Positions 19,704-29,610 of a stretch of 64,000 bases of DNA are shown piece after piece; position 1 is the stretch's first letter; each line of letters begins with the position of its first letter. The notes under the pieces were generated by a model that saw only the letters and a list, made by a program, of their open reading frames with translations, did no database searches and had not been told where the DNA came from. Source of the stretch: Buchnera aphidicola (Mindarus japonicus) (GTDB lineage: Bacteria > Pseudomonadota > Gammaproteobacteria > Enterobacterales > Enterobacteriaceae); the NCBI RefSeq assembly GCF_039393905.1, contig NZ_CP135030.1, positions 477,203-541,202 on the forward strand, written 5' to 3'. The position numbers and the translations under genes were made by a program.

Positions 19704-20735
19704 TTGATATTTTCTCAATTAATACTAAATTGGTATCATTTAAACGGAAGAAAAAATTTACCTTGGCAAAAAAAAAGCACTCCATATAGAATATGGATTT
19801 CAGAAATTATGTTACAACAAACTAAAGTAAAAACTGTAATTCCTTATTTTAAAAAATTTATAAAAGCATTTCCGACTGTTAATAAACTAGCTACAGCTAA
19901 CTTGAATCAAATATTATATTTCTGGAGTGGATTAGGATACTATACACGAGCAAAAAATTTATATAGATCTGCTAAATTAATAAAAAAACAACACAATGGA
20001 ATTTTTCCAGATAACTTTCCAAGTATAATAAAATTACCAGGAATAGGAAGAACTACTGCTGGCGCTATTTTATCTCTATCTTTTGGATTTAATTTTTCTA
20101 TATTAGATGGAAATGTTAAACGAATTCTTCTTAGATACTTCTATTTTAATTCAATGATTTCAAATAGAAAAATAGAAATAAAATTATGGTTTTTAATACA
20201 AAAAATCACCCCCTTATATCATACTCGTCAATTTAACCAAGGTTTAATGGATATTGGATCCATTATATGTAAACCTAAAAAACCAAAATGTTATATTTGT
20301 CCTCTATCATTAGAATGCTATTCATATAAAAATAATAGTTTTTTTGAAAAAAAAATCAAAAAAAAATTAATTGTTAACCCAAAAAAATATTTTTTTTTAA
20401 TTATTAAATTCAATATATTTACAATTTTAAAAAAAATAAATTCTAAAAAAATTTGGGGAGATTTATTTTCTTTTCCAATTTTTAAAACAGAAATAGAAAT
20501 AGAAAAATGGATAGAAAAAAATAATATAAAAATAATAAAAAAAGAAAAAAAAAGTAATTTTGTCCATACTTTTACACATTTTAAAATTAAAATTTTTCCA
20601 ATATTTTTTTTTATTTCAAAAAAATTTGATTTATTGGATACACAAAATTATATTTGGTATAATACAGAACAACCAATACATGTAGGAACTCCTAAACCTG
20701 TTGAAAAAATATTAAAAAAATATTTTTTAAATTAA
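19704..20735 (+). CDS. mutY: Adenine DNA glycosylase
   Basis: 343 residues (E. coli 350). The start is a TTG at 19704 with AAGGA seven bases before it. MutY removes A paired with 8-oxoG. Visible elements are WISEIMLQQTKV with catalytic Glu, the helix-hairpin-helix LPGIGRTTAGAIL, catalytic Asp in ILDGNVKR, and the 4Fe-4S ligands CKPKKPKCYICPLSLEC (C-x6-C-x2-C-x5-C). The C-terminal MutT-like domain is present but diverged and very Lys/Ile-rich. yggX follows after 25 bases. G:C to T:A protection matters in a genome with eroded repair. Confidence 0.95.
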   Translation: MIFSQLILNWYHLNGRKNLPWQKKSTPYRIWISEIMLQQTKVKTVIPYFKKFIKAFPTVNKLATANLNQILYFWSGLGYYTRAKNLYRSAKLIKKQHNGIFPDNFPSIIKLPGIGRTTAGAILSLSFGFNFSILDGNVKRILLRYFYFNSMISNRKIEIKLWFLIQKITPLYHTRQFNQGLMDIGSIICKPKKPKCYICPLSLECYSYKNNSFFEKKIKKKLIVNPKKYFFLIIKFNIFTILKKINSKKIWGDLFSFPIFKTEIEIEKWIEKNNIKIIKKEKKSNFVHTFTHFKIKIFPIFFFISKKFDLLDTQNYIWYNTEQPIHVGTPKPVEKILKKYFLN

Positions 20736-20760
20736 CTTAAAAATAAAAAAAAGAAATTAT

Positions 20761-21000
20761 ATGTCAAAAAAAATATTCTGTTATTACTATAAACAAAACA
20801 AAAAAAAACAAAACTCTCAAATATATCCAGGAAAATTAGGAAAAAAAATTTTCAATGAAATTTCCCAATGTGCATGGGAAAAATGGATTAATCAACAAAC
20901 TAAAATAATTAATGAAAAAAAACTAAATATGTTCGACATAAATCATCGAAAAAAAATCGAAACTTATATGATCAATTTCTTATTTAAAAACAAAAAATAA
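20761..21000 (+). CDS. yggX: Probable Fe(2+)-trafficking protein YggX
   Basis: 79 residues against 91 in E. coli: the protein stops after MINFLFKNKK and lacks the last dozen residues. The core is conserved: IFCYYYKQ with the Cys, YPGKLGKKIFNEIS, and INEKKLNMFDINHRKK. YggX protects Fe-S clusters and may move iron. It follows mutY, which carries an Fe-S cluster, as in E. coli. Confidence 0.92.
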   Translation: MSKKIFCYYYKQNKKKQNSQIYPGKLGKKIFNEISQCAWEKWINQQTKIINEKKLNMFDINHRKKIETYMINFLFKNKK

Positions 21001-21020
21001 TTTATTATTTATTTTCTAAT

Positions 21021-22448
21021 TTACATAGCTATTAAAAACTTAATTATACTATTCGTATGTTGTAAAAGACTATTTAATAAAAAAACTTTTTTTTGATTCT
21101 TTTTTTCTAATTTAATTAAATAATTTATTTTTTCTATATATAGCTTTATATTTTTTTCTTTAAAAAATTGATTGCAATATAATTTCCATTTATTTTTTTC
21201 ATTGCTAGTTAACATATGCGGAAAATTTCTAGCTTTACATCGAAAGATGATCTCTTTAATTCTAAGGTCTTGAAAAAAATTATAATTAATATTAGGCATT
21301 TTAAAAAAATTTTTTCGATATTTTTTAATTAAAAATTTATCCTTGTTACTAAAAAAAGAATCATAAATTTTTAAATCAACATTTTTAGAAGGAAAAAATT
21401 GTATTTTTGAAAATAATTTTTCAATTTCTTCTTTTAAAAAATTATTTTTTTTTAATATAATTAAATTATTAATATATAATTTATAATCTATTTTTAATCT
21501 AATAATATCTGTAGACAATAAAACATTAATAGGAATTAAAATAGGACATTTATTTACATAAATAGAAACTATTCCTTGAGAAAAAAAATTTTGTAAATTA
21601 TTTTCTTCTAAATTTTTCTGTTTAACAAAAGAAATTAATTTTTTAATATCACTCATTAAATTAATAGCAATAAAAGAATTTAAGTTATTTTTATTCCAAA
21701 AGATAGGAACTATTATACTAAAATTATTCTCTTTAGCTCCAAAAAAACTAGAAATATAAACAATGGGTATATTTTCTTTCATATTTACTATTTTTTTTAA
21801 ATTTTCTTTAAATCTGTTTTTAAATAAAAAAGAAAACAATTTTCTTTTTTTATTTTTTATTAATTTAGTTAGTTCAAAAGTAGCCATAACGTCAGATAAT
21901 GCTTGATGAGCATGTTCATGTTTAATTTGATTGCTTTTCGTTAAATCAGATAATTTAAAAACATTTAATCCTTCAGAATTTTTCGGCCAAATCACTCCTT
22001 CGGGACGCAATGCACAACACGTTCTCATAACGTTAATAACGTCCCATCTGGAATTTCCATTTTTCCAACTCCATTCATAAGGATCTAATAAATTTCTATA
22101 AAATATGTTTCTTGTAACTTCATCATCAAAAGCTATATTATTAAAACCCACTATACAAGTATTAGGTTTATTAAAAATATCAAAAATTTTTTTAGAAAAA
22201 TAAAATTCATTCATTCCTTGAAAATATGTATCTTTTGGCGTAATACCAGTCACTAATAATGCATTTGGATCTGGAAGATAGTCCATGGGAGGATAACAAT
22301 AAAAAGTTTCTGATTCATATATATAATTTAGATTAAAATCTGTTCGAATATAAGCAAATTGACATGGTTTATCTAATGCAGGATTTGTCCCAAATGTTTC
22401 GTAATCATAAAATAAAAAAGAACTTGGATAATTTTTTTTTTTATACAT
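21021..22448 (-). CDS. sbcB: Exodeoxyribonuclease I
   Basis: 475 residues, exactly the E. coli length. It is a 3'-5' ssDNA exonuclease. The DEDDh nuclease start is FLFYDYETFGTNPALDKPCQFA with catalytic Asp and Glu; then FNNIAFDDEVTRN and HEHAHQALSDVMAT with the general-base His and last Asp. The C-terminal SH3-like and helical parts are more diverged. tRNA-Asn lies 70 bases upstream on the same strand, so read-through from the strong tRNA promoter is likely. Confidence 0.96.
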   Translation of the reverse strand: MYKKKNYPSSFLFYDYETFGTNPALDKPCQFAYIRTDFNLNYIYESETFYCYPPMDYLPDPNALLVTGITPKDTYFQGMNEFYFSKKIFDIFNKPNTCIVGFNNIAFDDEVTRNIFYRNLLDPYEWSWKNGNSRWDVINVMRTCCALRPEGVIWPKNSEGLNVFKLSDLTKSNQIKHEHAHQALSDVMATFELTKLIKNKKRKLFSFLFKNRFKENLKKIVNMKENIPIVYISSFFGAKENNFSIIVPIFWNKNNLNSFIAINLMSDIKKLISFVKQKNLEENNLQNFFSQGIVSIYVNKCPILIPINVLLSTDIIRLKIDYKLYINNLIILKKNNFLKEEIEKLFSKIQFFPSKNVDLKIYDSFFSNKDKFLIKKYRKNFFKMPNINYNFFQDLRIKEIIFRCKARNFPHMLTSNEKNKWKLYCNQFFKEKNIKLYIEKINYLIKLEKKNQKKVFLLNSLLQHTNSIIKFLIAM

Positions 22449-22518
22449 ATTTTTTTGTTAAAAATTAAAAATGTATTTCTTTTAACTTTATTTATTAAAT
22501 AATAATTAGTATATTTTT

Positions 22519-22591
22519 CTCCTCCGACTGGGCTCGAACCAGTGACATACGGATTAACAGTCCGCCGTTCTACCAACTGAACTACAGAGGA
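22519..22591 (-). tRNA. tRNA-Asn (anticodon GTT)
   Basis: On the minus strand it begins TCCTCTGTAGTTCAGTTGG and has the anticodon arm GGACTGTTAATCC with GTT, and TTCGAGCC in the T-arm. The discriminator is G at 22519. It is nearly identical to E. coli tRNA-Asn. The 3' CCA is not encoded. It starts about two bases from the predicted transcription start of a very good promoter. Confidence 0.97.
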
Positions 22592-22599
22592 ATTAATTT

Positions 22600-22628
22600 A
22601 TTATCGCAGTATTTTTTTTTTTTGTCAA
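22600..22628 (-). promoter_or_regulatory. Sigma70 promoter of tRNA-Asn
   Basis: On the minus strand TTGACA (22623-22628), a 17-base spacer, then GATAAT (22600-22605). The first 11 spacer bases are all A. The -10 ends nine bases before the tRNA, so the transcript starts almost at the mature 5' end. Confidence 0.75.
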
Positions 22629-22671
22629 AAAAATTATACAAAAATATTTTTTAAATTCATTCAAAAAAACT

Positions 22672-22700
22672 TTGAACAATTATAAATACTGTACTATACT
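22672..22700 (+). promoter_or_regulatory. Sigma70 promoter of tRNA-Ile2
   Basis: TTGAAC (22672-22677), 17 bases, TATACT (22695-22700), 37 bases ahead of the tRNA. It is back to back with the tRNA-Asn promoter. Confidence 0.65.
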
Positions 22701-22737
22701 ATTTCTTGTAAAAACGTTAAAAATTCAAAACAAAAAT

Positions 22738-22809
22738 GGCCCTTTAGCTCAGTGGTAGAGCACGCGACTCATAATCGCTTGGTCGCTGGTTCAAACCCAG
22801 CAAGGGCCA
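22738..22809 (+). tRNA. tRNA-Ile2 (anticodon CAT, lysidine type)
   Basis: GGCCCTT pairs with AAGGGCC. The anticodon arm GCGACTCATAATCGC and the rest follow E. coli ileX/ileY rather than elongator Met (metT begins GGCTACG). C34 would be changed to lysidine by TilS so that AUA is read as Ile. The discriminator is A and CCA is not encoded. Confidence 0.9.
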
Positions 22810-23062
22810 ATAATTCTTATACTGAAGATATAAAAATTATTCAATAAGAGCGATTATCAGTTTTTTAATAAAAAATTGATATTAACTACTAAATTAGCAA
22901 AAATAATAAAATTTAATATTTTTTAAGTAAAGTTAAATAAAAAATAAATACTTTTTATATGAATATTATTCCGATATTTTTAATAAAAATTTTTTATTAA
23001 AAATTAAATATATACATTATATTTTCTCTAATATTTTTTTATAAAATTTATTTTATAAAACT

Positions 23063-23521
23063 TTATTTTTTTCCAGTATGACCAAACCCTTTTTTTCCTC
23101 GTTTTGTACTACTATCAAATTTATTTACTATTTCAAATTCTACTCTAATTACCGGTAAAAATACTAATTGAGCTATTCTCATCCCAGGAATAATAGAAAA
23201 GGGTTTTTTACTTCTATTCCATAATGAAATCATTAATTCTCCCTGATAATCCGAATCTAATAAACCAATAGAATTTCCTAATACTAAACCGTTTTTATGT
23301 CCCAATCCAGATCGAGGAAGAATAATTGCTGTTGTTGTACTTTCCTTAATATATATTGCTATTCCTGTAGGAGATAAAACAGTTTTATTAGGTAATAAAA
23401 CAACTTTTTCTTTAAAAGAAGATCTTAAATCTAATCCTGCTGAACCTTTTGTTTCATATTTTGGAATAGGAATTATATTTCCAATTCTAGAATCTAATAT
23501 GACAATATTAATTTTTTTCAT
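23063..23521 (-). CDS. dut: dUTP diphosphatase
   Basis: 152 residues (E. coli 151). It cleaves dUTP to dUMP and keeps uracil out of DNA. The five dUTPase motifs are visible: [40 protein letters not shown] and the C-terminal arm [10 protein letters not shown]. It is an isolated gene with 192 bases before cysQ. Confidence 0.97.
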   Translation of the reverse strand: MKKINIVILDSRIGNIIPIPKYETKGSAGLDLRSSFKEKVVLLPNKTVLSPTGIAIYIKESTTTAIILPRSGLGHKNGLVLGNSIGLLDSDYQGELMISLWNRSKKPFSIIPGMRIAQLVFLPVIRVEFEIVNKFDSSTKRGKKGFGHTGKK

Positions 23522-23713
23522 AAAAATTTTTTTTTAAATTTAACTCAAAATTATAAATTTTTAACTATATATATTAAAAAAAATACAATCCTTAAAAAAG
23601 ATTATTTGTATATAATGAATTTATTTGAACTCTTACTAATTTAAATTAAATAAACTTTATTTATTTAGATGATTTAACTAGTTAATAAATATTTTTTTTA
23701 AAAATATATTCTT

Positions 23714-24475
23714 TTAAAAAAGTAAACTAGAAACTATAAATCCAGGATTATATAAAAAATTATTCTTTAATGAATATCGAAGTTCTTTTCCACTCCATTT
23801 CATAACTTTAGCACCAGAAAAAAGTGAAATAGCATGACCTGCTGCTGTATCCCAAATACCTGTCCTTCCAAATCGAGGATAAATTTGAGCTTTTCCTTCT
23901 GCAATTAAACAAAATTTTAAAGAAGAGCCTACTTTTTTTATTTTAAAATTTTTTATAGTTTTTAAATATTCTTTCAGCTCTTTATCAGGATGTGATCTAC
24001 TTACTACAATTGTTTTTAATTGAATTTCATCCATATGTTTAGACTTAATAACTTTTTTACAACCATTTTTTTCTTTCCAGGAAATATTTTTATAACCACA
24101 ATATAAAGTTTTATTAAAAGGCAAATAAATCATTCCTAATACTGGAACTTTATTTTCGATTAACGCTACATTAATAGTGAATTCTTTTTTTTTATTTAAA
24201 AATTCTTTAGTTCCATCTAATGGATCAATTAACCAATATTTTTCCCAATTTTCCTGGATATTATTATTCTTTAATAATGTTTCTTCAGATAAACAAGGTA
24301 TTTCTGGTGTTATTTTTTTTAATTGTTGTAATAATAAATCATTAACTCGCATATCTACATTTGTAACTGGAGATTGATCATTTTTATACTCAGTTAGAAT
24401 TTTTTCTTTCTGATTATAAAAATTCATTACAACATCTCCAGAATAAACTAATATTTTAGAAATTTTAGAAAGCAT
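23714..24475 (-). CDS. cysQ: 3'(2'),5'-bisphosphate nucleotidase CysQ
   Basis: 253 residues from the ATG at 24475 (E. coli 246); GGAAAAAAT precedes it, and the TTG five codons upstream lies outside the homologous part. It dephosphorylates PAP, the by-product of PAPS reduction in sulfate assimilation. Inositol monophosphatase fold: WLIDPLDGTKEF with metal-binding Asp residues and WDTAAGHAI with the last metal ligand. SHPDKELKEYL and SLKFCLIAEGKAQIYPRFG match CysQ specifically. It points to an active cysteine pathway elsewhere in the genome. Confidence 0.95.
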   Translation of the reverse strand: MLSKISKILVYSGDVVMNFYNQKEKILTEYKNDQSPVTNVDMRVNDLLLQQLKKITPEIPCLSEETLLKNNNIQENWEKYWLIDPLDGTKEFLNKKKEFTINVALIENKVPVLGMIYLPFNKTLYCGYKNISWKEKNGCKKVIKSKHMDEIQLKTIVVSRSHPDKELKEYLKTIKNFKIKKVGSSLKFCLIAEGKAQIYPRFGRTGIWDTAAGHAISLFSGAKVMKWSGKELRYSLKNNFLYNPGFIVSSLLF

Positions 24476-24538
24476 ATTTTTTCCAAACAAAATTTTTCTG
24501 GTTTTAAAAAATTTATTTTTAAATAAATATAAAAATAT

Positions 24539-25009
24539 TTATTTACTTTTTTTAGAATCTTTAAGTGAAAAAACGTTTACTTTTAAACTTATAGATATTT
24601 CTTTATGAGGCTTAAAAATTACTAAATGTTTTCCGATTGTTTTAATGGAATTATTAGGTAATTGAATTTCTTTTTTATTTACGTCAATTCCTAAAGAAAT
24701 TAATTTATTTGAAATATCTCTAGCAGTAACAGAACCAAACACTTTTCCTTCTGAACTAACTTTACAAAAAATAGTTATTGTTTTAAGATTATGTACTTTT
24801 TGTCCTCTTAATTTAGCTAATTCCAACTTCTTAGCTATTTTATTTTTTAACTCCATTTTAGAAACCTGAAATTTTTTAATATTTTTTTTAGTAGCTAATA
24901 TTACTTTTTCATTTGGAATTAAAAAATTTCTTGCATATCCTGGTTTAACTTTAACAATTTCCCCAATGTTTCCTAAATTATCTAATTTTGATAAAATAAT
25001 AACTTTCAT
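24539..25009 (-). CDS. rplI: 50S ribosomal protein L9
   Basis: 156 residues (E. coli 149). The N-terminal domain MKVIILSKLDNLGNIGEIV..KPGYARNFLIP is the hallmark of L9. A long Lys-rich connecting helix follows, then the C-terminal domain with GKVFGSVT. The C-terminus has a few extra Lys/Ser. It lies in the rpsF-rpsR-rplI operon with 31 bases after rpsR. Confidence 0.97.
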   Translation of the reverse strand: MKVIILSKLDNLGNIGEIVKVKPGYARNFLIPNEKVILATKKNIKKFQVSKMELKNKIAKKLELAKLRGQKVHNLKTITIFCKVSSEGKVFGSVTARDISNKLISLGIDVNKKEIQLPNNSIKTIGKHLVIFKPHKEISISLKVNVFSLKDSKKSK

Positions 25010-25040
25010 GAAAAAAAGTCCTTTCTACTTTTTATAATTG

Positions 25041-25268
25041 TTATTGATGATGATCAGTGTACGGTAACAATGCTAGATATCTAGCTATTTTAATTGCTTT
25101 TGATAATTTTCTTTGATATTTTGCTTTAGTACCCGTAATTCTACTAGGAACTATTTTTCCACTTTCTGTAATATAATTTTTTAATAAAGAAACATCTTTA
25201 TAATCAATTTCTTTAATCCCTTCTGCTGTAAATCTACAAAATTTTCGACGACGAAAATAACGAGCCAT
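25041..25268 (-). CDS. rpsR: 30S ribosomal protein S18
   Basis: 75 residues from the ATG at 25268, as in E. coli; GGAG precedes it. The sequence [13 protein letters not shown] and LPYTDHHQ at the end are diagnostic. It lies between rpsF and rplI; priB, which separates rpsF and rpsR in E. coli, is absent (102-base gap). Confidence 0.98.
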   Translation of the reverse strand: MARYFRRRKFCRFTAEGIKEIDYKDVSLLKNYITESGKIVPSRITGTKAKYQRKLSKAIKIARYLALLPYTDHHQ

Positions 25269-25370
25269 ACTTTTCTCCAAAAAAATTTTTTTATTTAAAA
25301 TGATTTAAATTATACCTTAACCAAACAATTAATTATACTTAAAATAAACTTTAATTTATTTTTTTTAAAA

Positions 25371-25772
25371 CTAAATAATTTTTTTATTTTTTAAAGCATT
25401 AGTAGATAACATTCCTGTTTTTCTATTATTTTCATTTTTTTCTTTTGTTTCGTCATGTAATTTAATCATAGGAGATGGAGTAGTGATGATATCTTTGATA
25501 GATATAATTATATTACGTATGATTGAATCACTAAATCTAAAACTAGATTCAATTTTAGAAATAATTTTAGGTTTTACTTCTATATTCATTAACACATAAT
25601 GTGCTTTCTGTAATTTATTTACAGTATATGCCAATTGTTTTCTTCCCCAATCCTCTAATCGATGAACTTTTCCTTTATTATTTTTAATTAACATAACGTA
25701 ATCATTAATAATGCTTTTAGCTTTTTCGCTATGATCAGGATGAATCATAAATACAACTTCATAATATCTCAT
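25371..25772 (-). CDS. rpsF: 30S ribosomal protein S6
   Basis: 133 residues. The start MRYYEVVFMIHPDHSE and HRLEDWGRKQLAYTVNKLQKAHY define S6. The C-terminal tail is Lys/Asn-rich and without the Glu-rich modification tail of E. coli. First gene of the rpsF-rpsR-rplI operon; S6 and S18 bind as a pair in the 30S platform. Confidence 0.98.
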   Translation of the reverse strand: MRYYEVVFMIHPDHSEKAKSIINDYVMLIKNNKGKVHRLEDWGRKQLAYTVNKLQKAHYVLMNIEVKPKIISKIESSFRFSDSIIRNIIISIKDIITTPSPMIKLHDETKEKNENNRKTGMLSTNALKNKKII

Positions 25773-25887
25773 TAAACAATCCTTATTGATAATTGCTATT
25801 AATAATTTATTTAAATTAATTGTAATTTAAAACTATTTTTTAAAATCATATTTATTTTTTTAAAAAAATAAAATATAACGGTAATTA

Positions 25888-28068
25888 TCATACTATATCG
25901 AATTGAATTCGTCTATCTTCTGAATGAATTGCTGATATTTTTACCAATAATTTACCACCTAAACTATAAACTTTATTTGTATGTTTTCTTATTATTTCTT
26001 TTTTCTTATTATTAAAAATATAGTTATCAGTAGATAATTTTTTTATTTTTATAAAACCATCAATGAATAAATTCTTTAAACGAACTATAATTTCATCCTT
26101 TAAAATATTAAATATAATAGCAACAAAAGTATTTTTCATTTTATTTTTTATAAATTCGTATTTCATCCATTCTAATACTTCCTTAGATGCAAGTTCAGCT
26201 CTTCTTTCTGTCATAGAGCAATGATTCGCGATATTTTCTAAATTATTTTTATTAAAAAAAACAAATTTTTTTTTTGATATCAAATTTTTAATAATTCGAT
26301 GTATCAACAAATCAGGATACCTCCTGATAGGAGAAGTAAAATGCACATATCCTGGTAAAGATAATCCAAAATGTCCTGCATTAATAGAACTATATTTTGC
26401 TTGCTTCATTGCACGCAAAAAAAATATTTGAATAACTTCTCTGTCAGAACGAAATCTAATTTCCTTTAAAAAATTTAAATAATCATTGTATGTAGGAGAA
26501 TTATTTTTTATGATATTTAATCCTAGTGATTGCAATATTTTTCTAAACCGAAATATATTTTCTTTACTGGGTTTTTCATGAACCCTAAATAACGCTTTAG
26601 ATTTATTTTTTAAGATAAAATATGTCGAAACAACATTTGCTGTTAACATGCATAATTCAATTAATTTATGGGCTTTATTTCTTATAAACAAATTAACTTT
26701 TTTTATTTTTAAATATTTATCTAAAATAAATTTAGGTTCTACTCTATTTAAAAATAAACTATTTTTAAATAATATTAAACGTTTTAAACTACTATAAAAT
26801 AGTAGTAAATTTAAAAGATGTTCAATAATATCATTATATTTCTTAGATAAAATTTTATTTCCATTCCAAATACTATTCAATTCGGTATAGGTTAATCTTG
26901 CAAAAGAATTAATTTTAGCCTTATAGTGTTTATACTTAATTAACTTACCACTTTCAGTTATTGTTACCTCACAAATTAGAGCAAGTTTTTTTTTGTGTGG
27001 AATCAAAGAACATAGATCTTCAGAAATTTTTTCAGGAAGCATTGGTATAACTTCATTGGTTGGAAAATAAATAGAATTTCCTCGGTTTAATGCTTCCCTA
27101 TCTAAAACACTATTTTCTTCAATGTAATGACTTACATCTGCTATTGCCACGTATAAAACCCATTCAGAATTTTTATTTTTTTTACAAAAAACAGCATCAT
27201 CAAAATCTTTTGCATTTTCATCATCAACTGTAATTAGAGGCAAATGTGTCATATCTATATAATCATTATTTCTTTTTAATAAATCATTTTTTTCTAATAA
27301 AAATAACTCTTTTTTTAATTTTTTAGACCATAAAATAGGTATGTTATATGTTTGTAATACTATCTTTTTAATCAAAAAAATATTTATATTTTGCCCCAAT
27401 ATTTCTACTACTTCACCTACAGCATTTTTATTTTTTTGAGGTCTTTGAATCAACTTAGTTGATACCATTGAATTGGATAAATTATTATTTTTTTTTTCTA
27501 AAGGAATGGAAATTTTAAAATTAAATTTTTTATTATATGGATGTACAAAAACAGAATTTTTTCTTATACAATACTTTCCAATAATATTTTGATAATTAGG
27601 TTTTAATAATTTTATTATTTTAATTTTATTATTTTTACTCCAACTAATTTTTACTAAACGTACTAGAACAATATCTCCATGTATATATGGATTCATTTGT
27701 TGTTGCGAAATCCAAAAATCTTTATCAAACAAAGAAGTTTTTAAAAATCCATATCCATCTTTATGTCCTATTATTTCTCCTTTAATTGGTTTTAATAAAC
27801 TTATTAAATTTTTTTTTTTACAAAAAAAAAGAAATACTTTATTATTGTTTTTTATAAATGTAATTGGTGAAGTTAAAAATTCTTTCTTCAATTTTATATT
27901 TAAGTTTAAGACAAATAATAATTTATTAAAATCAATTATTTTTTGATAAAAAACAATCCAGTTTAAAATTTTTTTTTTGTTAATCATTGTATTTCCATTT
28001 AATAAAATTACTTTTTTAAAAAAATCTTTAATTTGAACCTTAATTAAATAACATTGTTTATTTTTCAA
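25888..28068 (-). CDS. rnr: Exoribonuclease R
   Basis: 726 residues against 813 in E. coli. The RNB catalytic domain is clear: ITVDDENAKDFDDAVF with the catalytic Asp cluster, RGNSIYFPTNEVIPMLPE, EKPSKENIFRFRK, and GHFGLSLPGYVHFTSPIRRYPDLLIHR. The cold-shock domain includes GHKDGYGFLKTS. The N-terminal helix-turn-helix region and the basic C-terminal tail of E. coli are shortened. It degrades structured RNA 3' to 5'. The gene lies downstream of purA, with nsrR lost. The start is uncertain: the first 25 residues have no counterpart I recognise. Confidence 0.95.
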   Translation of the reverse strand: MKNKQCYLIKVQIKDFFKKVILLNGNTMINKKKILNWIVFYQKIIDFNKLLFVLNLNIKLKKEFLTSPITFIKNNNKVFLFFCKKKNLISLLKPIKGEIIGHKDGYGFLKTSLFDKDFWISQQQMNPYIHGDIVLVRLVKISWSKNNKIKIIKLLKPNYQNIIGKYCIRKNSVFVHPYNKKFNFKISIPLEKKNNNLSNSMVSTKLIQRPQKNKNAVGEVVEILGQNINIFLIKKIVLQTYNIPILWSKKLKKELFLLEKNDLLKRNNDYIDMTHLPLITVDDENAKDFDDAVFCKKNKNSEWVLYVAIADVSHYIEENSVLDREALNRGNSIYFPTNEVIPMLPEKISEDLCSLIPHKKKLALICEVTITESGKLIKYKHYKAKINSFARLTYTELNSIWNGNKILSKKYNDIIEHLLNLLLFYSSLKRLILFKNSLFLNRVEPKFILDKYLKIKKVNLFIRNKAHKLIELCMLTANVVSTYFILKNKSKALFRVHEKPSKENIFRFRKILQSLGLNIIKNNSPTYNDYLNFLKEIRFRSDREVIQIFFLRAMKQAKYSSINAGHFGLSLPGYVHFTSPIRRYPDLLIHRIIKNLISKKKFVFFNKNNLENIANHCSMTERRAELASKEVLEWMKYEFIKNKMKNTFVAIIFNILKDEIIVRLKNLFIDGFIKIKKLSTDNYIFNNKKKEIIRKHTNKVYSLGGKLLVKISAIHSEDRRIQFDIV

Positions 28069-28150
28069 ATTAAATTTATATATAAAATATATATACTTAA
28101 GATTTTATAGTTATAAAAATATTTATTTTTTAAATAAAAAAGTATTTTTC

Positions 28151-28190
28151 TTAACAAGAATAATTTTTAAAAAAAAATTACTCTTATTAA
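28151..28190. repeat. Imperfect hairpin between purA and rnr
   Basis: Eighteen-base arms (28151-28168 and 28173-28190) pair with two mismatches around a four-A loop. It lies just after the purA stop but without a T run in the right place; it may mark RNA processing between purA and rnr. Confidence 0.4.
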
Positions 28191-28218
28191 ATATATATTT
28201 TTATAAAAACTATAACTT

Positions 28219-29529
28219 TTATATTTTAAACGGATTCCTTAAAACAATTGTTTCATTTCGAGAAGGCCCTGTAGAAATAATGTCTATAGGAATTTTAACT
28301 AATTCTTGTATTCGATTAATATATTTTTTTGCTAAAAGAGGAAGGGAATCAAAATTTGTCAAACCTGCCGTTGATGAGTTCCAACCAGGAAGAGTTTCAT
28401 AAACAGGAATTACATTTTCTAATGTATTAGGTAAAAAAAGAAGAGTATTATTATTTTTAATAGAAGAATTAATATTAGAAATTTTATAATCTATACAAAT
28501 TTTAATTTCTTTTAATTCATCTAAAACATCTAATTTAGTCAAACATAACGCTGTTAGTGAATTTATTTTTATAGCTTTTTTTAATAAAACAATATCTAAC
28601 CAACCAGTTCTTCTTCTTCTTCCTGTAGTTGAGCCAGACTCATTTCCTTTTAAAAAGAAATAATTATCAGTCTCATCAAAAACTTCTGTTAAAAATGGAC
28701 CTAAACCGACTCTAGTCATATAAACTTTACTAACTCCTAAAATATAATCTAAAGATTTAGGTCCAACTCCTGTTCCTGTACAAACCCCACCAACTGTACT
28801 ATTTGAAGATGTTACATATGGATATGTTCCATGATCTATATCTAATAATGTCCCTTGTGCTCCTTCAAATATTACAGAATTTTTATTTCTTATAGCTTGA
28901 TAAAGAATTTCTGGAACATCTTTAACCATTGAAAGCATCAAATCTGCTGATTCAGCTAATTCATTAAAGGTAGTTTTATAATCAACTGGTTTCTGTTTAT
29001 AAAAATTAACTAATTGATAATTATAATAGTTTAATGCTCTTTTAATTTTTATTTTTAATAAATTTAAATTATTTAAATCATAAACTTTTATACCCATACG
29101 AGATACTTTATCTTCATAAGCCGGACCAATTCCTTTTCCTGTTGTTCCTATTGCTGCTGAATTTAATTTTTTTTCTCGTGCTATATCCATAGCTATATGA
29201 TAATTAAGTATTAATGAAGCAAAAGGAGAAATATATACTTTATCTTTAGGAAATATATTATTTTTTTCTAGCATGTGTATTTCTTTTATCAACGCAACAG
29301 GAGATATTACTGTTCCATTCCCTATAATAGAAATAACATCGTCGTGTATAACACCAGAAGGTATTTGATGTAATATTATTTTTTTTCCATTTACTATTAA
29401 AGTATGTCCTGCATTATTTCCTCCCTGATACCGAACAACAAAATCTGCGTTTTTAGTTAAAAAATCAACGATTTTTCCTTTTCCTTCGTCTCCCCATTGT
29501 GTTCCTAAAATTACTATTGTTTTATTCAT
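28219..29529 (-). CDS. purA: Adenylosuccinate synthetase
   Basis: 436 residues from the ATG at 29529 (E. coli 432); an ATG four codons upstream is also possible, but homology begins at [22 protein letters not shown] and AGAGA sits before the second ATG. It forms adenylosuccinate from IMP, Asp and GTP. Visible motifs: the GTP loop [50 protein letters not shown] and TKLDVLD. It precedes rnr on the strand as in E. coli. Confidence 0.97.
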   Translation of the reverse strand: MNKTIVILGTQWGDEGKGKIVDFLTKNADFVVRYQGGNNAGHTLIVNGKKIILHQIPSGVIHDDVISIIGNGTVISPVALIKEIHMLEKNNIFPKDKVYISPFASLILNYHIAMDIAREKKLNSAAIGTTGKGIGPAYEDKVSRMGIKVYDLNNLNLLKIKIKRALNYYNYQLVNFYKQKPVDYKTTFNELAESADLMLSMVKDVPEILYQAIRNKNSVIFEGAQGTLLDIDHGTYPYVTSSNSTVGGVCTGTGVGPKSLDYILGVSKVYMTRVGLGPFLTEVFDETDNYFFLKGNESGSTTGRRRRTGWLDIVLLKKAIKINSLTALCLTKLDVLDELKEIKICIDYKISNINSSIKNNNTLLFLPNTLENVIPVYETLPGWNSSTAGLTNFDSLPLLAKKYINRIQELVKIPIDIISTGPSRNETIVLRNPFKI

Positions 29530-29610
29530 AAATTCTCTCATGTATAATACATTTATTTTATAAACAAACTATGTACTTTAAATTTTTAGTATTAAGAAAA
29601 TTTTTAAATT

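Noticed and set aside
22373..22576. 67-codon minus-strand frame overlapping tRNA-Asn and the start of sbcB
   Set aside because: It runs through a tRNA gene; residues such as NPYVTGSSPVGG are translated tRNA sequence.
22810..23062. Possible RNA gene downstream of tRNA-Ile2
   Set aside because: A GC-containing AATAAGAGCGATTATC stretch is present but no stable fold or known RNA motif could be built.
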